The notes under the pieces are model-generated. The model searched no databases and had not been told where the DNA came from. It was given only the letters and a program-made list of their open reading frames with translations. A DNA stretch of 64,000 bases, from the IMG/VR virus record IMGVR_UViG_3300009169_000021, positions 1-64,000 of that record, one strand, 5' to 3'. Shown here one piece after another: positions 48,502 through 58,788 of this stretch. Position 1 is the first letter of the stretch, and the number at the start of each line of letters is the position of its first letter. This DNA is from a virus. The translations under genes were made by a program, and so were the position numbers.

Positions 48502-50361
48502 CTATCTATTTAGTAGTTTATTTAATTTTACTTCTAAATCATTTAATTTAGTTTTTAATTCTATATTTTCTAATTCCAGTAATTCTATTTTTTCAAGTAA
48601 CTCTATACCAAGACCTAATGCAATACCATCTACTGTATATAGACCGTCTTTTTCTGATGTGAGTTTAAAAGTATTTTGTATATCTTCTGCAATAGGTCCA
48701 ATAAATTCTGAAAATCCCTTATAATTAGCATCTTCCCATATATATTTATATACATTCAAAGGGGTAGATTTTAAAATTTCTATTATAGAAATTTTTTCTT
48801 TGTATTTTAAAAATGTTGATGAGGTGGAATTATAACCAGTATTTCCTCCAACAGAAACCCCAACAGATGTATATCCATATACACCATTTATCCCTGTACC
48901 ATATACTCCATAATTTCCTCCTATACCATATACTCCATAACCAGTGTTACCCTGCCCTCTTACACCTATATAACCACCTAATCCTTCTACACCTACATTT
49001 GAATTAGATACTCCATAAATACCCGTATTAGTACCAGTACCATAAATACCTGTAGGTCCATTACCCTGTATTCCATAAGTTAGTCCAGATCCATATACTC
49101 CTGTAACGCCTGTTCCAGATACTCCTGTTAGTCCATTACCAGAAACACCCGTTCCATATCCAGTACCTGTTCCATATACTCCAATATTGCCACTGTTTCC
49201 TTGTATTCCATAACCGGTGTTAGATACACCACTAACACCACTAGCATTATCAGATTCCCCATAAATTCCTACTGTATTTGTACTACCATAACCTATACCC
49301 ACTATAGCGGGAGTATATACTCCTGAATTACAATAATTTATTATTTGACCATAAGGTCCCCTTACGGATACAGTATTTGTACTTGTTACTTGAGTTCCAT
49401 ATATAGTTTGATATGCATGAAAAGTATCTAATGTATCAGAATTAGTTGCTGTAGCAGCATTACCAGAACAGGCATATGCATTATTTGCATTTGTTGCTAA
49501 AGTTGCTGTAGTAGCAGTATTTGAATTTCCGGAACAAGCATATGCATTAGAGGAATTTGTTGCTAAAGTTGCTGTGGCAGCATTACCCGTACAAGCTGCT
49601 GAAGAACCTGAAGTGGTAGAGTAATTTACACTTACGGCTGTTCTTGAAGCTAGATAAGCTGTTCCAGTAGAATCAGCGCTCCAAAAATATGTAGGTGAAT
49701 TTGAAGAATTAGAAAAATTAAATTTTTGTCCATTTGCAAATTCTGAATTTAGATTAGTGTTTACAGTACTATTAGAAATAGGTATTTGTCCAGTAGAATT
49801 TCCAGTAGTATAACCATCTAATAGATCAGCATTTAAATTAGTAATTTTCGTAATTGATGATACTATAAATGGTGCTGTTCCAGTAGTTGCATTAAAAGTA
49901 GTAGTAGAAGCTAAAGTTTTATTTGATAATGTTTGTGTTGCATTATTTATAGTAATATCAGTTGCTGCATTTGTTCCTAATGCATGTTTACCATCTACCA
50001 TATCAGCATCAAATCCAAAACTAGAACCTTGTCTAATACCATGTACTGTATTTACACTTGTTATATTACTATTTGTATGAGTAGTTAAAGCTAAATTTGC
50101 AGTAACACTATAACTAGCATCATTATTTAATGCTGAAGCAATTTTTGCTAATGTATCAAGTGTTGCTGGTACTCCTGTAACTAGTGCCGTATGTTTAGCT
50201 TGTAAATCATCTGTTTCATATTTTTCATAATTTAAATCTTCATATATACGCAAATATTCATTTTCAAATATAGAACCTAAAGCTGGTGTTCCCGTTGCTA
50301 TATCGGAACCATCTTTATATGTTGTTAATTTAACTCCATTATATGTATAAGGATTAGTCAT
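48502..50361 (-). CDS. Tail fibre with glycine-rich repeats and S74 chaperone domain
   Basis: The 619-residue protein starts with a short N-terminal domain, then ATNSNTATTATLATNA-type repeats, then about 170 residues of glycine-rich repeats (GVYGTG, GIQGNG, GVSGTG). The C-terminal 100 residues match the peptidase S74 intramolecular chaperone: STFLKYKEKISI for the Ser/Lys dyad, FIGPIAEDIQNTF, then a coiled coil. S74 domains fold the trimer and cut themselves off. This marks it as a trimeric fibre, probably receptor-binding. Confidence 0.85.
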   Translation of the reverse strand: MTNPYTYNGVKLTTYKDGSDIATGTPALGSIFENEYLRIYEDLNYEKYETDDLQAKHTALVTGVPATLDTLAKIASALNNDASYSVTANLALTTHTNSNITSVNTVHGIRQGSSFGFDADMVDGKHALGTNAATDITINNATQTLSNKTLASTTTFNATTGTAPFIVSSITKITNLNADLLDGYTTGNSTGQIPISNSTVNTNLNSEFANGQKFNFSNSSNSPTYFWSADSTGTAYLASRTAVSVNYSTTSGSSAACTGNAATATLATNSSNAYACSGNSNTATTATLATNANNAYACSGNAATATNSDTLDTFHAYQTIYGTQVTSTNTVSVRGPYGQIINYCNSGVYTPAIVGIGYGSTNTVGIYGESDNASGVSGVSNTGYGIQGNSGNIGVYGTGTGYGTGVSGNGLTGVSGTGVTGVYGSGLTYGIQGNGPTGIYGTGTNTGIYGVSNSNVGVEGLGGYIGVRGQGNTGYGVYGIGGNYGVYGTGINGVYGYTSVGVSVGGNTGYNSTSSTFLKYKEKISIIEILKSTPLNVYKYIWEDANYKGFSEFIGPIAEDIQNTFKLTSEKDGLYTVDGIALGLGIELLEKIELLELENIELKTKLNDLEVKLNKLLNR

Positions 50362-50378
50362 CTATATTACCTCTTTCA

Positions 50379-51632
50379 TTATTGTAAACCACTTAACCAC
50401 CAAGTACCATCCAAGAATTTACGTCCATTTAATGTTTGTAAATTACCACCAATCATAATAAAATCTAATTTTAAATTTCCATACATTTTAGAATCCCATT
50501 GTACTTTAGGAAATTCTGCATATAATACTATAGCACCTAAAGTATCAAATATAGCTAATTCTGTAAAAGACTCGAGTTTTTGTAATTCATCTATAAGAAA
50601 TCTAAATTTAAAATTATCATAATCTTCAATTATTTTATTAGTATCATTTATATAGTCCCATTCAAAAACATTATTACCTGCTATATCGGTAATAGTTCCA
50701 TCTACTACTGTATGTCTTCCATCACCAAATCTAATTGTTTCCCAAGAGTTAAAAATATTTTTAAATGCTATACTTTTTTGAGTAAACGTAGACACTCCTA
50801 AATAATCAGTCCATACTCTTTCAACAACAGATAAATCTGAATAAAATTCAAATGTTAAAAAGGGTTCATAATAAACTCTTTCAGTAATTCTTTTATTTTG
50901 ATTTATATCATTACTTAATGCTTTAAGAGTATTTAAACTTAAAAATTCATCATCATTTTCTACAAATTTATGCTCATAATTATATATAATATTTCTAGTA
51001 GTACTATATAATAATAAAGGTCTATCTAAACCTAAAAATTCAATAGTATCTAATGTTGAAGGCGTTAATCCTAAAGGAGCACCCGTAGAAACTATATAAG
51101 TATTATCTGTTTTAAGGGGTGTAGCTTCATCAGTTTTACTTCCCGAGTCTGATTTAGTTATTTGTATTTTATACAGATTACCTGTATTATTAGCTCTTAG
51201 ATCTTCCCTATCAAGATAGGTTGTTCCATAGTAGGTAAGATTTGTTGTTGTTTCATTTACATCCAATTTATCTAATGAATTATCATAATATACAGAATAT
51301 GCATTTGATATTAAGTTAAAAGGAACCCCTATTATAATATAAGATGAGGGATCATTTTTATTTTTTAATTTTGTGATTAGAGTTTTTAATTCTTTCACTA
51401 AATAATCATATTCACTTGTATATCCTGTTAAAGATTTTAAACTATACCCAAACATAATAGCTAAATCTTTAATATCTTGCTCAGTTATATTTTCTATATC
51501 ATACTGAGAAAATATAGGACTGATCTTATCTGTTTTTAAATCTGTATAAATTGATTGCCAAACTTCTGTTAATTCTCCCCAACGAGTATCTTTCATTATT
51601 GAGGGTATAAAATTTTTAAAAGAGAAATTCAT
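50379..51632 (-). CDS. Baseplate protein, gpI-like
   Basis: The 417-residue protein starts with about 90 helical residues (WGELTEVWQSIYTDL, DIKDLAIMFGYSLKSL, then a GT-rich loop), a layout typical of P2 gpI-like baseplate wedge proteins that lie between gpJ and the fibres. The rest is beta-rich. The gene sits directly between the gpJ-like and the S74 fibre gene, as expected. It probably anchors the fibre network to the baseplate. Confidence 0.6.
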   Translation of the reverse strand: MNFSFKNFIPSIMKDTRWGELTEVWQSIYTDLKTDKISPIFSQYDIENITEQDIKDLAIMFGYSLKSLTGYTSEYDYLVKELKTLITKLKNKNDPSSYIIIGVPFNLISNAYSVYYDNSLDKLDVNETTTNLTYYGTTYLDREDLRANNTGNLYKIQITKSDSGSKTDEATPLKTDNTYIVSTGAPLGLTPSTLDTIEFLGLDRPLLLYSTTRNIIYNYEHKFVENDDEFLSLNTLKALSNDINQNKRITERVYYEPFLTFEFYSDLSVVERVWTDYLGVSTFTQKSIAFKNIFNSWETIRFGDGRHTVVDGTITDIAGNNVFEWDYINDTNKIIEDYDNFKFRFLIDELQKLESFTELAIFDTLGAIVLYAEFPKVQWDSKMYGNLKLDFIMIGGNLQTLNGRKFLDGTWWLSGLQ

Positions 51633-51643
51633 TTATTACACTC

Positions 51644-53488
51644 CTATAAATAAGATAAACTAGTTGTAACAAAGTCTGTATCGATGTCACTAATTTGGTA
51701 GAAGTAAGGTAATCTTAAACTATTTAATTGTCCTGCTGGAGTATTTCCATCTTTCATTTTATAACATATATAAAGAATATACCCTAATGGATCTGCATCT
51801 CCTGGATTCTGTACTCCATAAATTGTTTGTGTTATATCAGCTACAATTTCATTTATAGAGTATGCATATGTATTATATGTATAATCAAGTACATCTCCAG
51901 AAAAAGTAAAAGTTGTAACTGGATCAATAGATGTTCCATTAGCTTGTCCAATCTGGACAGGGGCACTCCATACATTTGCTATTTTTCTTTTTATCCATAT
52001 TTCAAAACTATCTGTTTGCATATAACTTTGTGTATCTGGATCAGAAATACTTTGATCAAAAATTGTATAACTTGCAAAAAGAGTTGTAGTAGGCATTACT
52101 GGTTCCTTATTTTTTTCCATATAAAATATTTCAGTTTCATGATAGGCTAAATCTGTAATTGAATTTATAACTGAATAAAAATTTGATTCATATATATTAC
52201 TTTGAAATGTTGTATTAAGAACTCCATAAGCATTAGTAAGTGTTGTTTTAATATTAGCATCATTAACAGCAATTGTATTATTTATTATCTTTGCTACAAC
52301 ATTAAATCGAGCATATATTTTTTCAAGAGTAGAAAATTGTACAACTTCCGTTATACTTTTTTTAGGGTATAAATAATTAAGTTTTAAGTCATCTTCTTGA
52401 GTAGTGGTTAAGTCTGTTCCAGTATTTGATATAGCAACAATAGTTACTATATTTTGATCACTACCACTTATTGTTCCTCCTAATTCTTCTATAGACCATA
52501 CAACTGAATTAACTACATAAGGAGCTGAGTTAATAGCTGCAATCCAATTTTCTCTTGAAGAAAGTAATTGTCCTATTTGAAATAAGTTATTAGCATTATT
52601 TCTTATAGACTCTATATCTTCTGCTTCAGAACCACCGAGTATGCCTTCACTATTTTTAACATAAAAAGTTCCTACATCACCATTTTCATCATATAGAATA
52701 CTTTCAACAGTATTGATAATATTAAGAGAGGTAATATTTCCACTATAACCATTTGTTTCAGCATATTTAATAAGAACCCGTTCTCCTGCAATAAGTTTTC
52801 TTGAATTTATTCCATCACCAAATATAATGGATATATATTCTTCATTTGATGATGTACTAATTTCACAATTATACGTAATTGTATCATTTATAAAATATAA
52901 TTTATCAACTATAACTACATCACTAATTACTGTTTCAGTACTATCAACTATAAATAATTCAATTTCATAATTATCTATTATACTAGAATATATGTAAATA
53001 GTTTCATTTAATGCTCCTGTAGCTATATATAAAAATTCTTTTGGTATTCCTTCTCGAACTAATATATCTAAATTTCCAATTGTACCTGTATAGTAATGTG
53101 TATCATATCTATTATAAACATTAACTGTTTTATCCGTATTTGTAAATTTAGTCCATTTAGGAATAAATATTTCTAATCCTGTATAAGTATATCCAGCTCC
53201 CATAGCAGAATCAGCACTAAATAAAATAGTACCAATTGCTCCTACTTTTCTATAAGGAGTATAATTTAATAATTTAGACATAGTAAGCATAGATTTTTTA
53301 GAAGTTGCTGCAATCCATTTACTTTCATTATACAAATAATCCGCTAAATATACAAGTTTACTAGCTGTATAAGCTAGTAAATCAGTTATTCTTGAATACA
53401 CACCAAAGTATAAAGTTGTATTCCAACTTGACATTAGAGATAATCTTGTCTCCACTTCAGTCTTGATACCTGCATACGTATATATCAT
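51644..53488 (-). CDS. Baseplate wedge protein J/gp6-like
   Basis: The 614-residue protein has the layout of large gpJ/gp6 wedge proteins: an N-terminal helical MLTMSKLLNYTPYRKVGA, EYISIIFGDGINSRKLIAGE, a YAETNGYSGNIT motif, and AEDIESIRNNANNLFQIGQL followed by AAINSAPYVV. These match the regions conserved from P2 gpJ to T4 gp6. It forms the inner baseplate ring with gp25- and gpI-like partners. It follows the gp25-like gene closely. Confidence 0.8.
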   Translation of the reverse strand: MIYTYAGIKTEVETRLSLMSSWNTTLYFGVYSRITDLLAYTASKLVYLADYLYNESKWIAATSKKSMLTMSKLLNYTPYRKVGAIGTILFSADSAMGAGYTYTGLEIFIPKWTKFTNTDKTVNVYNRYDTHYYTGTIGNLDILVREGIPKEFLYIATGALNETIYIYSSIIDNYEIELFIVDSTETVISDVVIVDKLYFINDTITYNCEISTSSNEEYISIIFGDGINSRKLIAGERVLIKYAETNGYSGNITSLNIINTVESILYDENGDVGTFYVKNSEGILGGSEAEDIESIRNNANNLFQIGQLLSSRENWIAAINSAPYVVNSVVWSIEELGGTISGSDQNIVTIVAISNTGTDLTTTQEDDLKLNYLYPKKSITEVVQFSTLEKIYARFNVVAKIINNTIAVNDANIKTTLTNAYGVLNTTFQSNIYESNFYSVINSITDLAYHETEIFYMEKNKEPVMPTTTLFASYTIFDQSISDPDTQSYMQTDSFEIWIKRKIANVWSAPVQIGQANGTSIDPVTTFTFSGDVLDYTYNTYAYSINEIVADITQTIYGVQNPGDADPLGYILYICYKMKDGNTPAGQLNSLRLPYFYQISDIDTDFVTTSLSYL

Positions 53489-53497
53489 ATAATACCT

Positions 53498-54082
53498 CTA
53501 ACTTCCATTCGCTATCATTAAAATTTCATCAAACTTTGGATCTGCTGGTGTAAGATTTGGAAATTTATATTTTCCAAATTTATAAAAATTTGCATCATGA
53601 TCAAATATTAGTTTACTACTTATCATATCAGGTTTTTTAATTGTAAAAAATTCAAGTAGATTATCACTAACATAATCTACACTTTCATATTCAAAATTAT
53701 TTGTAGAATAATTTGAATTAGTAAATAATGTTATATTATCTTTTATCCCTGTAGAAATTATAGTGTAATTTAAATCTATTTCTAATAATCTATTATTAAC
53801 ATCAGGAATGAAATCTATAGAATTAACTTGTAAAGCAGGTGAGAAATCTTTATTTAATGCATTCATCAATTGAAATTTTAATTGTAACATTACTTGAGGA
53901 CTCATGGTTTTAAAAACCATATTATCTAATGCTCCTCCTCCCGAAGGATTCATTAAATATTCCCCTTTTTTCATCCCTAACCAAAGTTGAAGAGCATTCT
54001 TTACAGCTTCAGAAGCAAAGTATTCAATTGCTTGACCTGATCCCTCTTCTGCTCCCCAAATATCTATATCCTGTATTACCAT
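53498..54082 (-). CDS. Baseplate wedge gp25/W-like
   Basis: The 194-residue protein has the gp25-like domain in its first 115 residues: AVKNALQLWLGMKKGEYLMN, then PSGGGALDN and a long helix; it ends DVNNRLLEIDLNYTIIS. The domain is known to nucleate the wedge and touch the sheath. It is larger than usual, with about 75 extra residues at the C-terminus. An L-type promoter lies upstream (right), so a late unit starts here. Confidence 0.8.
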   Translation of the reverse strand: MVIQDIDIWGAEEGSGQAIEYFASEAVKNALQLWLGMKKGEYLMNPSGGGALDNMVFKTMSPQVMLQLKFQLMNALNKDFSPALQVNSIDFIPDVNNRLLEIDLNYTIISTGIKDNITLFTNSNYSTNNFEYESVDYVSDNLLEFFTIKKPDMISSKLIFDHDANFYKFGKYKFPNLTPADPKFDEILMIANGS

Positions 54083-54102
54083 TTTAAGCTTACCTTTTTA
54101 GT

Positions 54103-54127
54103 TAATTATATTATTAGTAAAAATAAT
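54103..54127 (-). promoter_or_regulatory. L-type promoter-like element, minus strand
   Basis: On the minus strand the sequence is TATTTTTACTAATAATATA. It lies 25-45 bases upstream of the gp25-like ATG and downstream of the preceding gene stop, with AAAAAGG near the start codon. The ATAATAT/ATATTAT flanks can pair. Confidence 0.5.
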
Positions 54128-54138
54128 ATTTTTTAAAA

Positions 54139-54828
54139 TTAAACAATAGCTCCAGGAACAGCTAGAAAATAAGGTGGTGTTGCTAGAGTTCCTACACAAG
54201 TAACTATAATAGTTTTTGTAGCTGTATCTAATGCAGTTGAAATTTGAGTTGCTTTTTGATCTATTGTAGCAGTTGGAGAAAGATCATCAAATATAGCTTT
54301 TAAATCTATAGCTAATTGTCCTTTAATTATATTAGTAGTAACTCCTGCGATTAGTTCTGGTGCAATTGTTCCTGCTGGAGGAGTAACAAGTTTAAAAGTT
54401 GCTGCTAACCAAAAAGCAATTAAAGCATTTTCAAATTTAGCTGAAGAAGAAATAGATGTTTCATTTCCATTTAAAACATCTAAAACAGGATTAGTTATTT
54501 CTTCCCAATTAGCTATATTAGATGTAGGTAAAGCAGTTAATTTATAACATTTATAATTATCTCCTCTAGCAGCAACACTATCTACAGGACAAGTTAATTG
54601 TAACATAGATAATAATGAATAAGCATAATATATATTTTTTTCAGATGGTAACATATTACTTTTAAAAGTTAATAAAGGGGTATCTCCAGAAATATCAGTT
54701 GCAGCTAAAGCATAAGTTTCATAAGCATTACAAAATACTTCCATAGAATCATAATTAGATAGATAAGTAGAAGCATTAGTTAACCATGTTACTAAACTAG
54801 CTTTTAATGTAGCAACAACTAAAGCCAT
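54139..54828 (-). CDS. Unknown tail-block protein
   Basis: The 229-residue protein is rich in Ala, Thr, Leu and Ser and mainly helical, with SALDTATKTIIV-type segments. It lies between the spike-like and gp25-like genes. A baseplate or spike accessory role is likely by position, but no family was recognised. It shares one base with the preceding gene. Confidence 0.55.
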   Translation of the reverse strand: MALVVATLKASLVTWLTNASTYLSNYDSMEVFCNAYETYALAATDISGDTPLLTFKSNMLPSEKNIYYAYSLLSMLQLTCPVDSVAARGDNYKCYKLTALPTSNIANWEEITNPVLDVLNGNETSISSSAKFENALIAFWLAATFKLVTPPAGTIAPELIAGVTTNIIKGQLAIDLKAIFDDLSPTATIDQKATQISTALDTATKTIIVTCVGTLATPPYFLAVPGAIV

Positions 54829-55454
54829 CAGTTATGCTTTATTGTAGTTGATAAACAAGTTGTTAAAGTAGCAGCTTGTACTGGAGGACCACTAGGACCA
54901 GTTCCTGTAGGATGTGTATGATTTTCTAACCAAGTTTTTAAAGTTTCTCCTAATAATGTAAATTGTGTTGCAACAGCTCCCGCTTTAAATTCTATTATAC
55001 CTAAATTATTTATATATATATATGCACTAGGATGATATAAAAATATTTCCGGATTTCCTGAACTACTATCTACTCCTATACATATACCATTTGCATAATA
55101 AGTATATTTTGTATTAGGATAAACAGAGGCAGATCCAGTTCCTAAATTAGGTGCAATATCTGTTGTAAATAATCCATGTGGATGTTTTCCTGCAAATTGA
55201 ACATCTCCCATATAATAAGGGGTTTTCATAAATACATCTACATCTTCAAACCATACCCATACATATGAATCTATTTCAGGTATAGAAGAAACTCCATGAG
55301 TAGCATCTCCTCCTGTAGATAAAGAACCTTGTCTTGCCCAAGGAAGCATGGGGGTAGTAAAGCCATAATGAAGATGTTCGATTTTAATTTGAACTCTTCC
55401 TTGTTGCCTTGTATCAATATTATTTATAACTTTTGCTGGATAAAATCCTTTCAT
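54828..55454 (-). CDS. Baseplate spike, gp5/gpV-like OB fold
   Basis: The 208-residue protein opens with GFYPAKVINNIDTRQQGRVQ, the OB-fold start of gp5/gpV-type spikes, then LPWARQGSLSTGG, IPEIDSYVWVWFEDVD and YYMGDVQFAG. The end has HTHPTGTGPSGPP, a PAAR-like tip motif with His residues. It forms the cell-puncturing spike trimer at the baseplate centre. There is no lysozyme domain. Confidence 0.8.
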   Translation of the reverse strand: MKGFYPAKVINNIDTRQQGRVQIKIEHLHYGFTTPMLPWARQGSLSTGGDATHGVSSIPEIDSYVWVWFEDVDVFMKTPYYMGDVQFAGKHPHGLFTTDIAPNLGTGSASVYPNTKYTYYANGICIGVDSSSGNPEIFLYHPSAYIYINNLGIIEFKAGAVATQFTLLGETLKTWLENHTHPTGTGPSGPPVQAATLTTCLSTTIKHN

Positions 55455-55466
55455 TAAAATAAACTC

Positions 55467-55769
55467 CTATGTTCTATTTGCTAAAATAAATTTCTTAACG
55501 TCCTCTAGTTTTGGTATATATATTTCTGATTCTGGAACCATTTCAAATGGATCTTCAACATTATTTAACAATAGAATAATATCTTCGTACTCTAAATCTC
55601 CATAATATGCTGCTGCTATTAGATATGGTTTTTGCATTTCTTTTTTAGTTACTTTATGAATATAGTAACCATTAGTCCATTCAAATTTTCTCCAATCAAT
55701 AGATGTAGAATCTCTTATTACATCTCCATCTGGACTTGTATATAATATTGTTTGTACTTTTTCTCTCAT
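55467..55769 (-). CDS. Baseplate gp53 / LysM-like protein
   Basis: The 100-residue protein has PYLIAAAYYGDLEYEDIILL, NNVEDPFEMVPE and IYIPKLEDVKKF, the LysM-like pattern found in T4 gp53 and in small tail proteins that sit beside the tube. Expected role is wedge joining or tube anchoring. It overlaps the next upstream gene by four bases. Confidence 0.7.
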   Translation of the reverse strand: MREKVQTILYTSPDGDVIRDSTSIDWRKFEWTNGYYIHKVTKKEMQKPYLIAAAYYGDLEYEDIILLLNNVEDPFEMVPESEIYIPKLEDVKKFILANRT

Positions 55770-56500
55770 GTTAATACCCCATTATTAAGAATAGCATTAT
55801 CGTTCACTATTCCAAATACAGAACTATATGACATTAAATTTCCATCTTCAAAATTTTGAATGGACGCTGGAGTTAAACTTACTATCTGTAAAGATGCTGT
55901 AGCCCATAAGGGTAATCCCTTTGAAGTTTTAAATTTTGAATATGTTGGAGTAATAGCATAAATAAATGCTAAGGGTAAATAAACTATTCCAGGAATAAGT
56001 ACTGATATATTTTTTGTTTGTGCACTAGATACATCTTTTGTAGTTGCTTTTTTAGGAATAGATATTCCCACACTTTTATTTTTATCAGTTTTTGTAAGAG
56101 TTTCTTTTACATCTTTAATATTTTTAGCATTAAATCCAGGAATTTTTAATACTCCCATAGTATCTATAGATAGAACATGTAAACCTAATAGTATATTCAT
56201 TTTATCTACAACATCTTTTTTTGAATCTGTTTCTGTATAAAAATGAAGATCAATAGTTATTTTTACTGGGTTAGTTTTAGTCCATCTTGGAGCATCTAAT
56301 ATACTTCGTGCTAGTACCGCTGTTTGTGAAGTACTGTTAGTACCTGCTCCTGTAGCAGTTAATAAAGTAACTATAGAATCTGCTGTAGGTACAAGATCTC
56401 CTATAGACTGAAATTCGCTAACAGCTTCTATTGCTATATCATCCATAATAGGAGCAGTAACTATTGCACCATCTTCTAATTGTATAACTATCGTATTCAT
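55766..56500 (-). CDS. Baseplate tube-cap-like protein (gp48/gp54-like candidate)
   Basis: The 244-residue protein ends with FIYAITPTYSKFKTSKGLPL and WATASLQIVSLTP, a pattern of strands seen in tube-initiator and cap proteins that contact the LysM-like protein. The middle is basic and may be flexible. It lies between the tape measure and the LysM-like gene, the place where tube-initiator genes occur. Assignment is tentative. Confidence 0.5.
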   Translation of the reverse strand: MNTIVIQLEDGAIVTAPIMDDIAIEAVSEFQSIGDLVPTADSIVTLLTATGAGTNSTSQTAVLARSILDAPRWTKTNPVKITIDLHFYTETDSKKDVVDKMNILLGLHVLSIDTMGVLKIPGFNAKNIKDVKETLTKTDKNKSVGISIPKKATTKDVSSAQTKNISVLIPGIVYLPLAFIYAITPTYSKFKTSKGLPLWATASLQIVSLTPASIQNFEDGNLMSYSSVFGIVNDNAILNNGVLT

Positions 56501-56512
56501 AAAATATCCTTT

Positions 56513-58756
56513 TTATTTTTGAGGATCTATATTATTTTTATAAGATTCTGAAGCTGCATTATTTAATTCAAATGACTTTAATCTATCAGGAGCGCTTCTA
56601 AATGCTTCTGCAACTTTACCTGAGCTTTTACCTTCTTGTACTTTTGAAATATTTTCTGCATACCATCTTTTAAAACTATGAGCATCATTACCTTCTTTTT
56701 TCTTATATGTGATATACTCTTCAGCTAACATTTTATCTTCTGTAGAAATTTGAGCTGCTTCTTTTTCTGTTACTTTTGCCCTAGCTTCTGAATCAGCTAA
56801 TCTAGTAAGTATATCGCCTTTATCGGTTCTTAAAGCTTTATCAGTTTCTTCTATTACTCTTTTTTCTTTATCCCCCATTGAAAACCATTTCCAACCATAA
56901 TCAATGATATTACCAAGATAATCTAATATACCATAAAAAGCTGATTTAACTTTATCAAAAACACTACTTAAAGTATCACCTATACTCCCTATAAAATTAC
57001 CTAATTTAGATAAAAGAGGAGCAACTGCATCTATAACTGGACCAGTAATTTTTTTAAGTCCATCGAATATATTTCTAAAAGGTTCTAGCATAGAAGTTAA
57101 CATACCTTTTAATAATCCAACAAACCATAATGTTAATTTTTTTAAATTTTTAGAAACATTTCTAATAGCTGAAAATATTCTATCTGGAATACTTATAATG
57201 AATTTAAGCATTGCTTTTATTCCATTCCATAGAGCACTATACACTTTTTCATTTAATTCCATAATAAAATTAGTAATACCTGAAATAGTGTTTACTATAT
57301 AAGAAGATATTGAACCAAAAAAGTTTTTAATTCCCTTTCCTATATTTAATAGACCATTCCAAATAGAATTAAAGAAAGGATCAAACATACTGAAGAAATT
57401 TTTAATTCCTGTTCCTATATTAGAAAATCCACTTATAATAAAACCGAAAAAATTTGTTATGATTCCATATATATTCTTACTTTTATCAATAATCCATTTA
57501 ACTTTATCTAATATAGAATTAAGTATTGAATCAAAGAAAGAAACAATACCTTTATATATATTAGAAAATCCTTCTTTAATTCCTATCCATATTTTTTTAA
57601 ATACTTCTGCAAATCCATTAGATTTAAAAAATTTAAATGCTTTAGCTATTCCATATATTAAAGATATAAACATTGTAATAGGAAACGCTATTAAAGATAT
57701 AGCACTGACTAATATTTTTCCCATAGTACTTAAATTTTTAAATCGTTCTACAAGATTATCAAAAAAGTCTGATACTTTTTCAGCATATATCCAAAGTAAC
57801 ACCAATGATGCAACTATAGCTATAAATGGGAGTGCAGCTAAAAGAAGAGGTGCTGCTGCTGTAAGTAGGCTAGAAACAAATCCCCATAAAGAAACAAGAA
57901 ACGACCACATTGCTGGAAGTAATGTTTTAATTACAAATTTACTTAGAATACCACCTAATTTTAAAATTCCAGAATTCAATTTTCCAAGATATCCTACCAT
58001 TGTTTTTAACATAGGGCCAAATATTTTTAATTTTGCTAATATAGGTCCAATTTTACCAAGAGCTGAAATGACTTTTAAAATATAAGGTCCAATTTTAAAC
58101 CATATAAATCCTATAGCTATTAACATAGGTAATATTTTAGCAAGCATATCACCAAATTTTAATAATGTTTTATTTTCTATTCCAAGAGTTTTAAATATAG
58201 TTCTAAAAATTCCTTTTAATATTTCTGGAATAGTTACCCATAATAAATTAAAAAAGAATTTAAGCAAAGCAGGTATAGCTTTTATAATTGCTGTTATAGC
58301 TCCTCCCACTACACTCAATAACCAGGGGAGGACCATTTGTAATAATCCCATTCGTAATAATATTATAAATCCTAATAATTGAGTAAGAAAATTAACAGAA
58401 GCAAGAGATTTTAAAAATCCAGCTGCTTTCTCAAACCATTTACCTTTTACTATTTTATACCATCGTTTATCTGTTTCTTCTTTTTTCTTTTTTTCATCTG
58501 GTTTTGGAGCTAGTTTTGCAGCAACAGCAGAATCATCTACTGTCTTTTCAAATAGATCTTCTAATATTTGTATCATTCTTACTAGTCGTAATGATAAGGC
58601 TGTTTGTAGATCAAGAATAGCTTTAGGAACAGTTCCTGTAGAAGCAAAGAATTTAGATAGAAAAGGAGAATATACTTTATCTACCATATTCATTTGTTTT
58701 TTTATTTCTTTAGATTCTCCTGTTCTTGTATCAGGAAATACCATTGCAGTATCCAT
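56513..58756 (-). CDS. Tail tape measure protein
   Basis: The 747-residue protein is long, helical and hydrophobic, with more than ten segments of the type LPMLIAIGFIWFKIG and IKAIPALLKFF, as in tape measure proteins that fill the tail tube and set its length. The N-terminal 100 residues and the last 120 residues are charged. It follows the tail assembly chaperone genes, as expected. It has its own L-type promoter and a terminator immediately upstream. Confidence 0.8.
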   Translation of the reverse strand: MDTAMVFPDTRTGESKEIKKQMNMVDKVYSPFLSKFFASTGTVPKAILDLQTALSLRLVRMIQILEDLFEKTVDDSAVAAKLAPKPDEKKKKEETDKRWYKIVKGKWFEKAAGFLKSLASVNFLTQLLGFIILLRMGLLQMVLPWLLSVVGGAITAIIKAIPALLKFFFNLLWVTIPEILKGIFRTIFKTLGIENKTLLKFGDMLAKILPMLIAIGFIWFKIGPYILKVISALGKIGPILAKLKIFGPMLKTMVGYLGKLNSGILKLGGILSKFVIKTLLPAMWSFLVSLWGFVSSLLTAAAPLLLAALPFIAIVASLVLLWIYAEKVSDFFDNLVERFKNLSTMGKILVSAISLIAFPITMFISLIYGIAKAFKFFKSNGFAEVFKKIWIGIKEGFSNIYKGIVSFFDSILNSILDKVKWIIDKSKNIYGIITNFFGFIISGFSNIGTGIKNFFSMFDPFFNSIWNGLLNIGKGIKNFFGSISSYIVNTISGITNFIMELNEKVYSALWNGIKAMLKFIISIPDRIFSAIRNVSKNLKKLTLWFVGLLKGMLTSMLEPFRNIFDGLKKITGPVIDAVAPLLSKLGNFIGSIGDTLSSVFDKVKSAFYGILDYLGNIIDYGWKWFSMGDKEKRVIEETDKALRTDKGDILTRLADSEARAKVTEKEAAQISTEDKMLAEEYITYKKKEGNDAHSFKRWYAENISKVQEGKSSGKVAEAFRSAPDRLKSFELNNAASESYKNNIDPQK

Positions 58757-58770
58757 TAACTACCCCCATT

Positions 58771-58788
58771 ATATATATTAGTAAAAAG
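58771..58788 (-). promoter_or_regulatory. L-type promoter-like element before the tape measure
   Basis: Minus-strand CTTTTTACTAATATATAT lies 15-30 bases before the tape measure ATG. It directly follows the terminator hairpin, so one unit ends and another begins in 40 bases. Confidence 0.6.

Noticed and set aside
48813-49007. A His/Leu/Gln-rich frame on the + strand inside the S74 fibre gene
   Set aside because: It is antisense to glycine-rich repeats and reflects their codon pattern.
48900-49360. Repeats in the S74 fibre gene considered as a mobile or regulatory repeat
   Set aside because: They encode the Gly-rich fibre shaft (GVYGTG-type units) in frame; no non-coding role is needed.
51827-52150. 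A cysteine-rich + strand frame antisense to the gpJ-like gene
   Set aside because: There is no ribosome binding site or motif order typical of a zinc protein; cysteines arise from complementary codons.
57459-58085. A 208-codon + strand frame inside the tape measure gene
   Set aside because: It lies fully antisense to a well-supported gene, has no ribosome binding site and no domain; AT-rich composition gives such open frames easily.
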